Below are positions 44,294 to 52,469 of a stretch of DNA of 64,000 nt, piece by piece (positions within the stretch are counted from its first letter, which is position 1; each line of letters starts with the position of its first letter). The notes beneath the pieces are model-generated. The model was given only the letters and a program-made list of their open reading frames with translations. It was not told where the DNA came from and did no database searches. The stretch spans positions 1-64,000 of the forward strand of contig NZ_QCZJ01000019.1 of assembly GCF_003075435.1 (NCBI RefSeq), given 5' to 3'. Source of the DNA: Terrimonas sp. GTDB lineage: Bacteria > Bacteroidota > Bacteroidia > Chitinophagales > Chitinophagaceae. A program made the position numbers and the translations under genes.

Positions 44294-45361
44294 ATGATGA
44301 AATCAGTTATTACAGGCACCGGATCATATATTCCTGAAGTGCTTCGCTCTAATGAACACTTTTTAAGTAATTTGTTCTACGATGACAAGGGTTTGCCCAT
44401 AGCAGATGAACCAACCATTATTGTTGAAAAATTTCAGAAGATTACAGGTATTCGGGAGAGACGTTATATACCGGAGTATTTGAACACATCAGATATTGCA
44501 GCTTTTGCCGGAATGCAGGCATTAAAGGATAGCGGCATTGATCCTGAAACATTAGACCAGGTAATTGTTGCGCATAATTTTGGTGATATTGTTTACCAGA
44601 ATATCCAATCTCAGAACGTGCCGTCGCTGGCTGGCAAGGTAAAGCACCGGCTCGCCATCCGTAATCCGCAATGCATTGCTTATGATATTCTTTTTGGCTG
44701 CCCGGGCTGGATACAGGCATTGATCCAGTCTGAAGCGTACTTTAAAGCTGGCATGGCTAAAAAAGTATTGATAATCGGAGCAGAAACACTGTCGCGTATT
44801 GTTGATCCCTGCGACAGGGACAGTATGATTTTTTCCGACGGGGCCGGAGCCTGTGTGCTCGAATATCTTGAAACAGGTGAAGAGGGTTCCGGCGTGCTTG
44901 GTACCTGCGCTCAAACACATAGCGGCGATGAGTTGAACTATATCAGCATGGGCAAATCATACAACGCCCGTAATGGCAACAGGCTGTTCATGAAAATGAA
45001 GGGAAGAAAAGTGTATGAATATGCATTGACACATGTTCCCGCGGCCATAAGACGCTGCATAGAAGAATGTGGAATAGCTATCAGCCAGATAAAGAAGATA
45101 TTTATACACCAGGCTAATGAAAAAATGGATGAAGAGATTGTAAAAAGATTATTTGAATCATACGGGCTATCATCTCCTCAAAATATTATGCCCATGAACA
45201 TTCAGTGGTTAGGCAATAGTTCTGTAGCTACAGTACCTACCTTGTATCATATGGTTCGCAAAGGAGGCATTGCCGGGCATGAAATATTAGCGGGAGATAA
45301 TATTGTTTTTGCTTCCGTAGGAGCGGGCATGAGCATTAATGCAGTTTGTTACCGCGTTTAA
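44294..45361 (+). CDS. KAS III (FabH-like) 3-oxoacyl-ACP synthase family protein, copy B
   Basis: About 355 aa from ATG 44294 (MMKSVITGTGSYIPE). The same family as copy A at 26037-27110, aligning without gaps over the first 140 residues and clearly paralogous over the whole length. Active-site Cys in ILFGCPGWIQA, His in FIHQANEKMDEE and Asn in LGNSSVATVPT are conserved. The in-frame ATG at 44204 is rejected because the extra 30 residues are unlike copy A. Preceded by a desaturase and followed after 10 bases by a 100-aa gene, so the three probably form one lipid-related operon. Not the housekeeping FabH by its Cys context. Confidence 0.88.
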   Translation: MMKSVITGTGSYIPEVLRSNEHFLSNLFYDDKGLPIADEPTIIVEKFQKITGIRERRYIPEYLNTSDIAAFAGMQALKDSGIDPETLDQVIVAHNFGDIVYQNIQSQNVPSLAGKVKHRLAIRNPQCIAYDILFGCPGWIQALIQSEAYFKAGMAKKVLIIGAETLSRIVDPCDRDSMIFSDGAGACVLEYLETGEEGSGVLGTCAQTHSGDELNYISMGKSYNARNGNRLFMKMKGRKVYEYALTHVPAAIRRCIEECGIAISQIKKIFIHQANEKMDEEIVKRLFESYGLSSPQNIMPMNIQWLGNSSVATVPTLYHMVRKGGIAGHEILAGDNIVFASVGAGMSINAVCYRV

Positions 45362-45371
45362 ATATGCAGGA

Positions 45372-45674
45372 ATGGAAAAAGATATTGAAATCGTTGTATC
45401 ACAATTCAGGAGCGAGGCGTCAGGCTTATTTCAGGCTATTGCTGAAAACTTTGTACGGCATGCCAAAAGATTAAACAGGCAATGGGATGAAAATGTTTTT
45501 CAGCAAATGCAAGGCCGGTACATGCAGGAATTAAAAAAACAACTAACTCATATTGCCGAAAAGCTGATCAGTCAATATAAAGGTGCATTAAACACAAATA
45601 TGTTGAGGCATGAACTCACAAAGCAAATAGACTATTATATATCAGCCTTTGTCTTAAAAATCAGGTCAATGTAG
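45372..45674 (+). CDS. 100-aa helical partner protein of the KAS III-like gene, copy B
   Basis: Exactly 100 aa (MEKDIEIVVSQFRSEASGLF... FVLKIRSM). Same length as the protein at 27234-27536 and alignable without gaps, with conserved DENVFQQ (39-45), AEKL (62-65), QIxYY (85-89) and K-x-RSM at the end. It starts 10 bases after the synthase stop, closer than in copy A, consistent with translational coupling. The in-frame ATG at 45339 lies inside the synthase gene and is not used here. Family not recognised. Confidence 0.72.
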   Translation: MEKDIEIVVSQFRSEASGLFQAIAENFVRHAKRLNRQWDENVFQQMQGRYMQELKKQLTHIAEKLISQYKGALNTNMLRHELTKQIDYYISAFVLKIRSM

Positions 45675-46050
45675 ATTTTGTAATTGCTCTTTCGCATAAA
45701 TATTATGGTCTGTATAATATCCCGGCGGTATCAGGCAGAAGGCCGGCCGTCTCCAATCCATTGTGGTATATTATATTCCGGTTTAAATGCATGCTTTCTG
45801 CGTGATGAGTCCAAAGCCGGTTTTCTGGCTGCTAACGGATTGAATCTTCTAAAAACCGGACATGGGTTTCCGATGTTTTCGGCAGATTGTCCGACCGAAA
45901 TTCATTTACCTTCTTTATTCAGTTATACTTTTAAGTGAAAGTTGATAAATAAAGGAGGATATAGTCAGCATAAATTGAAGTAACTTTAAAATATAAACTG
46001 TTCTTTGTTTCAAGATTGCCCCAGCTACTGGCAAATTACTGGCAAAAATG
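45675..46050. other. No gene recognised
   Basis: About 375 bases between the KAS III cassette and the tRNA terminator. An 84-codon plus-strand frame at 45684 has no recognisable content. A 10-base direct repeat TACTGGCAAA occurs at 46026-46035 and 46037-46046. Confidence 0.4.
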
Positions 46051-46073
46051 AAAAAGCCGCCAATGGCGACTTT
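46051..46073 (-). terminator. Terminator of tRNA-Asn
   Basis: On the minus strand AAAGTCGCC-ATT-GGCGGCTTTTT (arms 46065-46073 and 46053-46061, one G-T pair) is followed by a T-rich run, 20 bases after the tRNA 3' end. Confidence 0.75.
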
Positions 46074-46093
46074 GTAAGTTGTTGATTTTTAAG

Positions 46094-46167
46094 CTCCCCC
46101 TTCAGGACTTGAACCTGAGACCCTCTGATTAACAGTCAGATGCTCTAACCAACTGAGCTAAGGAGGA
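46094..46167 (-). tRNA. tRNA-Asn (GTT)
   Basis: A 74-base cloverleaf reads on the minus strand: acceptor TCCTCCT (46161-46167) pairs with AGGGGGA (46095-46101), with one G-T pair; the D-arm has AGCTCAGTTGGTTAGAGC; the anticodon stem TCTGA/TCAGA encloses CTGTTAA with anticodon GTT; the T-arm has GGTTCAAGTCC. Discriminator base G; CCA is not encoded. Confidence 0.97.
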
Positions 46168-46336
46168 TTGTAGTTCCTTATCAATAAGGGCGGCAAAAAT
46201 AGGGAATTTTGATTGTAAAAAACAAAGAAATTTAATGGTGTTTTAAAAAAGAATATTACGGCATTATTTATGATTTGATTTACCTACAAAAAACAAGCAT
46301 AAAATATTAAAACAAAAGAAAAATTATATTACTCTG

Positions 46337-46344
46337 TACATTTG
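46337..46344 (+). promoter_or_regulatory. -7 promoter box of the superoxide dismutase gene
   Basis: TACATTTG matches TAnnTTTG exactly and lies 43 bases before the ATG at 46388. No clear -33 TTTG. Confidence 0.5.
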
Positions 46345-46387
46345 CTATTCCCGATAATATTTTATTTCACAATTAAAACTATAGATC

Positions 46388-46987
46388 ATGGCTTTTACAT
46401 TACCGGCTTTGCCTTATGCATATGATGCATTAGAGCCCTATATTGATACCCTCACAATGCAGATACATCATGACAAGCATCACCAGGCTTATGTTGACAA
46501 TCTCAATAAAGCAATTGCGGGCACACCCAATGAAGATAAATCGCTTGAAGAACTGGTAAAGAGTGCAGGTTCCATCAGCCCGGCTGTTCGCAACAACGGC
46601 GGTGGTCACTGGAATCACACCTTCTTTTGGGAAACGCTTTCTAAAAATGGCGGCGCCCCTTCAGGCAAGCTGGCTGAAGCTATAAACAGCGCTTTCGGCA
46701 GCTTTGATGAATTCAAAACAAAATTAAATACCGCAGGCGCAACACGCTTTGGCAGTGGCTGGGCATGGCTGATTTTAAAAGATGGTAAATTAGAAGTAAC
46801 AAGCACCCCTAACCAGGATAATCCCTTAATGGATGTTGCTGAGGTAAAAGGAAGCCCACTTTTAGGTGTGGATGTTTGGGAACATGCTTATTACCTGAAA
46901 TACCAAAATAAGCGCCCGGATTATCTTGCTGCAATCTGGAATGTGATTGATTGGAAAAAAGTAGAAGAAAGATTTGCAAAAGGATAA
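46388..46987 (+). CDS. sodB: Fe/Mn superoxide dismutase
   Basis: This 199-aa cytosolic enzyme converts superoxide to hydrogen peroxide and oxygen. Metal ligands are visible: His in [13 protein letters not shown] near residue 27, His in HWNHTFFWE near 77, Asp and His in [20 protein letters not shown] near 160-164. Length is typical. The gene stands alone between tRNA-Asn and a bidirectional terminator. Confidence 0.97.
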   Translation: MAFTLPALPYAYDALEPYIDTLTMQIHHDKHHQAYVDNLNKAIAGTPNEDKSLEELVKSAGSISPAVRNNGGGHWNHTFFWETLSKNGGAPSGKLAEAINSAFGSFDEFKTKLNTAGATRFGSGWAWLILKDGKLEVTSTPNQDNPLMDVAEVKGSPLLGVDVWEHAYYLKYQNKRPDYLAAIWNVIDWKKVEERFAKG

Positions 46988-47002
46988 GAGATATCATAGC
47001 TG

Positions 47003-47074
47003 AATATCCCGGCCAAATTAAACCGGGATATTAAATCTAAAAGGCTGCCTGGGGCAGCCTTTTAGATTTAATAT
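47003..47074. terminator. Overlapping hairpins between sodB and mscS
   Basis: The main hairpin has a perfect 22-bp stem (arms 47028-47049 and 47053-47074) with a 3-base loop; the stem contains AAAAGGCTGCC/GGCAGCCTTTT, so it can end transcription of both convergent genes. A second hairpin AATATCCCGG/CCGGGATATT (47003-47012 and 47023-47032) shares five bases with it, so the full forms of the two exclude each other. Confidence 0.85.
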
Positions 47075-47086
47075 AAGCGTTATTTG

Positions 47087-47929
47087 TTATTTTTGAATTA
47101 TTACCCTATGTGGGATTGGCCCCGCAATACCATTCAAATCAAACGCAGTTTTTACTGCTTCCTGCACCCCGAAGAAAACATCCCAGTAATCAGTTTGTGT
47201 TGTATAGGGGCGGATAGCTAATGTTGTCATCCCATCACCAACTTTCATCACGCTTACCTCAGGTGAAGGATCTTTTAATACTTTGGGATGAGATAACATA
47301 GCCTGGATTGCTACTGCGCGGGCTTTATCAATTGACACCTCCGGTGCAACCGCCATGCTGATGTCAACACGCAGATTACCATGTGTATTGAAGTTTGTGA
47401 TAACACCGGTTGAAAGTGGCCCGTTGGGTAAAATAACCGTTTTATTATCAGGAGTAAGCAAAGTAGTATTAAAAACGCCCTGCTCTGTAACAGTACCTGC
47501 TATACCCTGCGCTTCGATAATATCACCTATTTTAAAAGGCTTAAATATCAGCATCATTACTCCGCCTGCAAAATTACCAAGCGTACCATTTAATGCTGAA
47601 CCAATGGCTACACCGGCACCAACTATAAGTGCAGCAAAAGAAGAAGTATCTACACCAAGAATACCAAATATGGTAATGATGAGTAGAACAAGACAAAGAA
47701 TTTTAAAAAATGAAACAAGAAATGTTTGTAATGATGGATCAAATTTTCTTGCACTTAAGGATTTTTTCAATAAAATGCCCAGGCGGCCAATTATCCAGCT
47801 TCCTATTATATAAAATACGATGGCACCAATTACCTTGGGGGCATATGTAATTGCAGAATCAATAAATTTGGAAGCAACGTTTGTTCCTTTGTTTACGAGC
47901 TCTTCAGCCTGCAAAAAATAAAATCTCAT
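47087..47929 (-). CDS. mscS: Small-conductance mechanosensitive channel MscS
   Basis: The 280-aa protein has three membrane segments and the cytoplasmic beta domain. The pore-lining TM3 reads GAGVAIGSALNGTLGNFAGG near residue 100, followed by FKPFKIGDIIEAQGIAGTV and LPNGPLSTGVITNF near 167. It opens on membrane tension to release solutes during hypo-osmotic shock. Normal length (E. coli 286). Divided from fabG by a terminator. Confidence 0.93.
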   Translation of the reverse strand: MRFYFLQAEELVNKGTNVASKFIDSAITYAPKVIGAIVFYIIGSWIIGRLGILLKKSLSARKFDPSLQTFLVSFFKILCLVLLIITIFGILGVDTSSFAALIVGAGVAIGSALNGTLGNFAGGVMMLIFKPFKIGDIIEAQGIAGTVTEQGVFNTTLLTPDNKTVILPNGPLSTGVITNFNTHGNLRVDISMAVAPEVSIDKARAVAIQAMLSHPKVLKDPSPEVSVMKVGDGMTTLAIRPYTTQTDYWDVFFGVQEAVKTAFDLNGIAGPIPHRVIIQK

Positions 47930-48037
47930 AAGTATTTGTTTAAGTATTAATAAAAATGCAGGGTTGAGTTAATAGTTCTTAAGGACGGAAATTTAAACCG
48001 GTAAGTTGCATAACAGAAAATTAATATCTAAAAGCCA

Positions 48038-48064
48038 AAAGCCACATCAGTACGATGTGGCTTT
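48038..48064 (-). terminator. Terminator of fabG
   Basis: On the minus strand an 11-bp stem AAAGCCACATC/GATGTGGCTTT with a 5-base loop (48049-48053) is followed by TGGCTTTT, 24 bases after the fabG stop. Confidence 0.75.
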
Positions 48065-48087
48065 CCTGAAATATAAACCAGTGAAAA

Positions 48088-48843
48088 TTACATATTTAAT
48101 CCCCCGCAAACGCTTAGGGTCTGCCCGGTAATATAACTACTCCAATCACAGGCAAGGAATAAAACCGTATCTGCAATGTTCTCCCCTGACCCAAAACGAC
48201 CCAGCGGAATATCCGCCTTGTATTTATCAGCCGTATCTCCTTCTTTAAGATAGCCGGTCATATCGGTTTCAATAAAGCCAGGTGCAATGGCATTACAGCG
48301 TATATTTCTGCTACCTAATTCTTTAGCTATACTTTTTGTAAAGCCTATAATACCGGCTTTACTTGCCGCATAGCTGCTTTGCCCTGCATTACCTATAATA
48401 CCAATGATGGAGCTCATATTTATTATACTGCCGGATTTCGCTTTCATCATCGGGCGTATAACCTGTTTGGTCATATTGTATACGCTTTTAAGATTGGTAT
48501 TTATTACATCATCCCATTGCTCGCTTGTAAGACGAAGCAGGAGGTTATCTTTAGAAATGCCTGCATTGTTTATACAAATATCAACCGTACCAAACTCCTT
48601 AACCACATCGTTCACTAATGCTTCGCATTGTGCAAAATCGCCGGCATTGCTTTGATAAGCTTTGGCCTTAACACCAAACGCTTTTAGTTTTTCTTCAAGA
48701 GCAGCAGCTTTGGCCGCACTGCCGTCACTTACATAGGTAAATGCGATATTTGCTCCGTGTTCCGCAAGTTTCAATGCTATAGCTTCGCCTATTCCTCTTG
48801 AGCCGCCGGTTACAATGGCAACTTTATTATTCAGCAATTTCAT
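48088..48843 (-). CDS. fabG: 3-oxoacyl-ACP reductase FabG (SDR family)
   Basis: The 251-aa short-chain dehydrogenase has the NADPH loop TGGSRGIGEAIA near residue 13, NNAGISKDN near 89, catalytic Ser in MSSIIGIIGNAG and the YAASK motif near 159. FabG reduces 3-oxoacyl-ACP in fatty-acid elongation. FabG is the most likely assignment from length and SSYAASKAG context, though other SDR enzymes share these motifs. Monocistronic, with its own terminator. Confidence 0.88.
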   Translation of the reverse strand: MKLLNNKVAIVTGGSRGIGEAIALKLAEHGANIAFTYVSDGSAAKAAALEEKLKAFGVKAKAYQSNAGDFAQCEALVNDVVKEFGTVDICINNAGISKDNLLLRLTSEQWDDVINTNLKSVYNMTKQVIRPMMKAKSGSIINMSSIIGIIGNAGQSSYAASKAGIIGFTKSIAKELGSRNIRCNAIAPGFIETDMTGYLKEGDTADKYKADIPLGRFGSGENIADTVLFLACDWSSYITGQTLSVCGGLNM

Positions 48844-48899
48844 GAATTATATTCTGGTTTTAAGTATGATATTATTTGCAAGATAAATAAAGAACTTGA

Positions 48900-49850
48900 T
48901 CAATGCTCTTTCAGTAAGGAGGGGCGTTCGGTTATTTCGTGATACTTTATTACATCATCCGCGTAATAATGAATAACCATGCTCTTCCTGGTTAACGCTT
49001 TATTGAGTATCGGTGCTCCACCATGTACAAGATTGGCATGCCATATCAATACATCTCCTTTTTTGGCAAGAAAGGTTTTTGCTTCAAAATGATTTTCATT
49101 CAGCACATCTTCCAGCACATCTTCATAATCGCTGTATTTTTTATTTCCCAAAGTTAATAATGAAGATGTGTTGTTATAGTCACTGTTTAATAAAAAAGGA
49201 AGCTTATGGCTGCCGGGATAATAAAACAGTGGTCCATTATCTGGTGTAATATCTTCCAGCGCTATCCAGGCTGCTATCAGATAGCCCAGCGGGTAAGTGG
49301 TCATGTGAATGCTGTCTGAATGTGCCCTTTGCTCACTGCCATTAATAAAATTGATGGTTTGAAAGGGAACGACATTTTTATTTAAAAGAAAGTCAAGTAT
49401 CGATTTAATTTGAGGATGCGTGGTGATACTTTGTATAAGGGATGATATCCTGTTGGCAAACATTAATTTGTTGCCGTTGGTAAATTTTATTTTGCCTGAT
49501 TGCTGTAAGCCTGCTATCTCTGCATTTATCGCGTCAACCTCATCATCTTTCAATAATCCCTCTATTATAAGATAACCTTTAGCCGACCAATTTTTTATTT
49601 TTGCCTGTATATCCGGTGTAAAGGATGAAAATGCTTTTTTTAACGGAGCTGCGGCAGCAGAGTCTTCAAGGTCAAGCCAGGCTTTCGAAGTTTTATCGGG
49701 AAAATCTTTACTGGAAATAGAAGCAAACAGAGGCTTATGAATGCCATATTTACGGTATGCTTTCCTGTTATGCTTTAACGCTTTAAAATGCCTGAGGTTG
49801 TATAACCAATGAACCAGCTTAAGGCGTTTTATTCTTTTGGCTATTGACAT
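48900..49850 (-). CDS. Phytanoyl-CoA dioxygenase (PhyH) family protein
   Basis: The 316-aa protein fits the Fe(II)/2-oxoglutarate-dependent PhyH family: the first metal pair is His and Asp in RAHSDSIHMTTYP near residue 178, the distal His is in LVHGGAPILNK near 275, followed by an Arg (TRKSMVIHYYA) for 2-oxoglutarate. N-terminal about 60 residues are basic and unlike core PhyH. It would hydroxylate a small metabolite or lipid. Begins one base after the GH3-like gene stop, so both are surely cotranscribed. Confidence 0.8.
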   Translation of the reverse strand: MSIAKRIKRLKLVHWLYNLRHFKALKHNRKAYRKYGIHKPLFASISSKDFPDKTSKAWLDLEDSAAAAPLKKAFSSFTPDIQAKIKNWSAKGYLIIEGLLKDDEVDAINAEIAGLQQSGKIKFTNGNKLMFANRISSLIQSITTHPQIKSILDFLLNKNVVPFQTINFINGSEQRAHSDSIHMTTYPLGYLIAAWIALEDITPDNGPLFYYPGSHKLPFLLNSDYNNTSSLLTLGNKKYSDYEDVLEDVLNENHFEAKTFLAKKGDVLIWHANLVHGGAPILNKALTRKSMVIHYYADDVIKYHEITERPSLLKEH

Positions 49851-49851
49851 A

Positions 49852-51360
49852 TCATGGTTTGAATTGAAGCATTTCCTCTATAAAATTACGTTCATTGCTC
49901 AACCTGGGCACCTTATGCTGCCCGCCGAGTTTTCCTTTGCTTTTTAACCAGTCATTAAAAAACCCTTTGTCCATCACATGAACTATAGGTTGTCTTAACG
50001 CGATATTTTTATGACGTTTTGCTTCATAATCGCTGTTAATAGATTGTAATGCTTTATCCAGTTCGGCTGAGAATACATTAACATCATCAGGTTGTTTCTC
50101 AAATTCAATCAGCCATTCATGCGCGCCGTTTGATTCTTCTCCGAAATATACAGGAGCAGCGGTATAGTCATTCACAATTGCGCCGGTTGTTTTACAGGCT
50201 ATTGAAACAGCTTTGTCGGTATTATCCACAATCACTTCTTCTCCAAACGCGTTAATAAAATGTTTTAACCTTCCGCTCACCTTTATACGAAATGGGCGCA
50301 GGCTGGTAAACTGGATGGTATCACCAAGCAGGTAACGCCAAAGCCCGCCATTGGTACTGATTACAGGAGCGTAATTTTTGCCGATCTCCACATCTTTTAA
50401 TCCAATGGTCTGCGGATCTTTCTTACCATATTCTTCAAAAGGCATAAACTCCATGAATATGCCATGATCAACGAAAAGCAGCATGCCCTCAGCTCCCGGA
50501 TTATCCTGTGCCGCAAAAAAACCTTCACTGGCATTATAAGAATCTATATAATAAATGTCTTTACCAATCAGCTTTCTGAATTGCTCACGATAAGGGGTAA
50601 ACGAAACGCCGCCATGAATATATAATTCCAGCGACGGCCAAACTTCAGCCATGTTTTTTTTACCTGTTATCTCAAGAATTCTTTTAAACAACACCAGCGT
50701 CCAGGTAGGTACGCCGGATATAGAAGTCACATTTTCCCTGATGGTGCTTTCTGCCAGCCTTTCTATTTTAGACTCCCACTCATCCATAAGCGCTATTGAC
50801 AGTTCCGGCGTTCTTATCCACTGCCCCCATACAGGGGAATTCTGCAGCAATACAGCACTTAAATCGCCAAAGTGCACATCGTCATTAATCTGGTTAATGG
50901 TATGACTTCCGCCTATTACAAGCCCTTTACCGGTTAGTAATTCCGAATCGGGGTTAAAATTGTAATACATCGTAAGGGTATCCTTTGCGCCTTTGTAATG
51001 GCACTCTTCAAGGCTCTCCTTACTTACAGGTATAAACTTACTTTTATCACTGGTTGTACCACTGCTTTTTGCATACCACTGTATAGGGGTATTCCATAAA
51101 ATATTCTCTTCACCGTTCATCATCCTTTGTATATAAGGCTTCAGGTCGTCATATTCATGAATCGGGATTTCTTTTTTAAAATCGCGGGTAGAGAATAATG
51201 AAGAGAAATTATATTTTCTGCCAAATTCCGTGTATTGCGCTGAAGTAACCAGGTCCTGCAACACTTCCCTCTGAGAGGCTACAGGATTTTCTATCCACGC
51301 TTCAATGCGCCATAAGCGCATGCGTGCAAGTTGTGATATTGTTGTACTTAATATGCCCAT
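49852..51360 (-). CDS. GH3-family acyl-adenylate/amido synthetase-like protein
   Basis: The 502-aa protein belongs to the GH3 (auxin-responsive) adenylase family: the ATP motif is YAKSSGTTSDKSKFIPVS near residue 92, with SISGVPTWTLVLF near 213, YIDSYNASEGFFAAQD near 275 and LLGDTIQFTSLRPFRIKVSG in two parts near 345. GH3 enzymes adenylate a carboxylic acid and transfer it to an amine; bacterial members have few known substrates. Not related to glycoside hydrolase family 3. It precedes the PhyH gene with a 1-base gap, suggesting a two-step modification of one compound. Confidence 0.85.
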   Translation of the reverse strand: MGILSTTISQLARMRLWRIEAWIENPVASQREVLQDLVTSAQYTEFGRKYNFSSLFSTRDFKKEIPIHEYDDLKPYIQRMMNGEENILWNTPIQWYAKSSGTTSDKSKFIPVSKESLEECHYKGAKDTLTMYYNFNPDSELLTGKGLVIGGSHTINQINDDVHFGDLSAVLLQNSPVWGQWIRTPELSIALMDEWESKIERLAESTIRENVTSISGVPTWTLVLFKRILEITGKKNMAEVWPSLELYIHGGVSFTPYREQFRKLIGKDIYYIDSYNASEGFFAAQDNPGAEGMLLFVDHGIFMEFMPFEEYGKKDPQTIGLKDVEIGKNYAPVISTNGGLWRYLLGDTIQFTSLRPFRIKVSGRLKHFINAFGEEVIVDNTDKAVSIACKTTGAIVNDYTAAPVYFGEESNGAHEWLIEFEKQPDDVNVFSAELDKALQSINSDYEAKRHKNIALRQPIVHVMDKGFFNDWLKSKGKLGGQHKVPRLSNERNFIEEMLQFKP

Positions 51361-51548
51361 TGTGCAGCGGCAAAATAAAGAAATTAAGTGAAATGAGGGC
51401 GATCGAAGTTAGTCCGGACACATTCTGCACACCTATTAAGCAATTTAAGGATACCGCCTAATTGGTCTTATTGTTTCTCAACTCCTTAAAGGTTGTAATA
51501 CTGAATTATACCGTACACGCAAAACGCCGGAATCCAGGGTATAAAAGG

Positions 51549-52364
51549 CTATATTTCTTTATCCATCGAAGGAATTTCGCTCATCCCTTTCATTGCTTCT
51601 TCATGCAGGTAGTCTTTGCGCTTAAGCTCAAAATTTCTGCCGAGATAGAGCCGTTTAACCTGGTCGTCTGCCGCAAGTTCTTCAGCTGTACCGTGTTTAA
51701 ATATTTTGCCATCAATCAGGAGATATGCCCTGTCGCAAATAGAGAGCGTTTCATTTACATTATGGTCGGTAATCAAAATGCCAATGTTCTTATATTTTAG
51801 CCTTGCCACAACAGATTGAATATCTTCTACCGCAATCGGGTCAACACCCGCAAAAGGCTCATCCAGCAAAATAAATTTGGGATCAACAGCTAAGGCGCGG
51901 GCAATTTCTGTTCTTCTTCTTTCACCACCACTTAAGGAGTCTCCATTGTTCTTACGTACATGATGTAAACGGAATTCATCCAGCAATGCTTCCAGCTTTT
52001 CTTTTTGCTGCGCTTTGCTGAGACTGGTTATTTCAAGCACTGCGGAAATATTATCCTCTACAGTAAGTTTCCTGAAAACAGAAGCCTCCTGCGGCAGGTA
52101 ACCAATACCCATCTGCGCTCTTTTATACATCGGAAGCTTTGTAATATTCTTATCGTCCAGAAAAACCTCTCCTTCATCGGGCTTGATCAGCCCCACCACC
52201 ATATAAAAAGTAGTGGTTTTGCCGGCGCCATTAGGACCAAGCAATCCTACTATTTCGCCCTGCTTTACTTCAACAGATACATGATTTACAACAGTGCGGC
52301 TGCTGTATTGCTTTACCAGATTACTTGTGTGTATAGTTAAGCTCAAGAGTAACGATTTGCGCAA
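51549..52364 (-). CDS. lptB: LptB, ATPase of the LPS export ABC transporter
   Basis: The 271-aa ABC ATPase has Walker [17 protein letters not shown] near residue 40, Q-loop [17 protein letters not shown] near 94 (the LptB-type sequence), signature [15 protein letters not shown] near 143, Walker [14 protein letters not shown] near 164 and H-loop [10 protein letters not shown] near 199. LptB2 powers lipopolysaccharide transport from the inner membrane with LptF and LptG. The C-terminus is about 20 residues longer than in E. coli. Divergent from metF. Confidence 0.93.
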   Translation of the reverse strand: MRKSLLLSLTIHTSNLVKQYSSRTVVNHVSVEVKQGEIVGLLGPNGAGKTTTFYMVVGLIKPDEGEVFLDDKNITKLPMYKRAQMGIGYLPQEASVFRKLTVEDNISAVLEITSLSKAQQKEKLEALLDEFRLHHVRKNNGDSLSGGERRRTEIARALAVDPKFILLDEPFAGVDPIAVEDIQSVVARLKYKNIGILITDHNVNETLSICDRAYLLIDGKIFKHGTAEELAADDQVKRLYLGRNFELKRKDYLHEEAMKGMSEIPSMDKEI

Positions 52365-52418
52365 AAATACAGTATAGAAAGCATTGGTAATATCTGCCGG
52401 GCTGTTTTAACAGGTATT

Positions 52419-52447
52419 TTTGGTATGCCCCGATTGAATTATGTTTG
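52419..52447 (+). promoter_or_regulatory. Promoter of metF
   Basis: TTTG at 52419-52422, 17 bases, then TATGTTTG (52440-52447), an exact -7 box in the Bacteroidetes pattern. The transcript would begin near 52454, which selects the ATG at 52470 and excludes the in-frame ATG at 52425. Confidence 0.65.
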
Positions 52448-52469
52448 CAAATTATTTGAAACTAAGGCA

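Noticed and set aside
45684-45938. 84-codon plus-strand frame after the KAS III cassette
   Set aside because: No family features and no conserved counterpart after copy A of the cassette.
46026-46046. Direct repeat TACTGGCAAA twice, near the 3' end of tRNA-Asn, as an integration site
   Set aside because: No integrase gene and no second copy of the tRNA 3' end was seen in the window; the repeat is not part of the tRNA.
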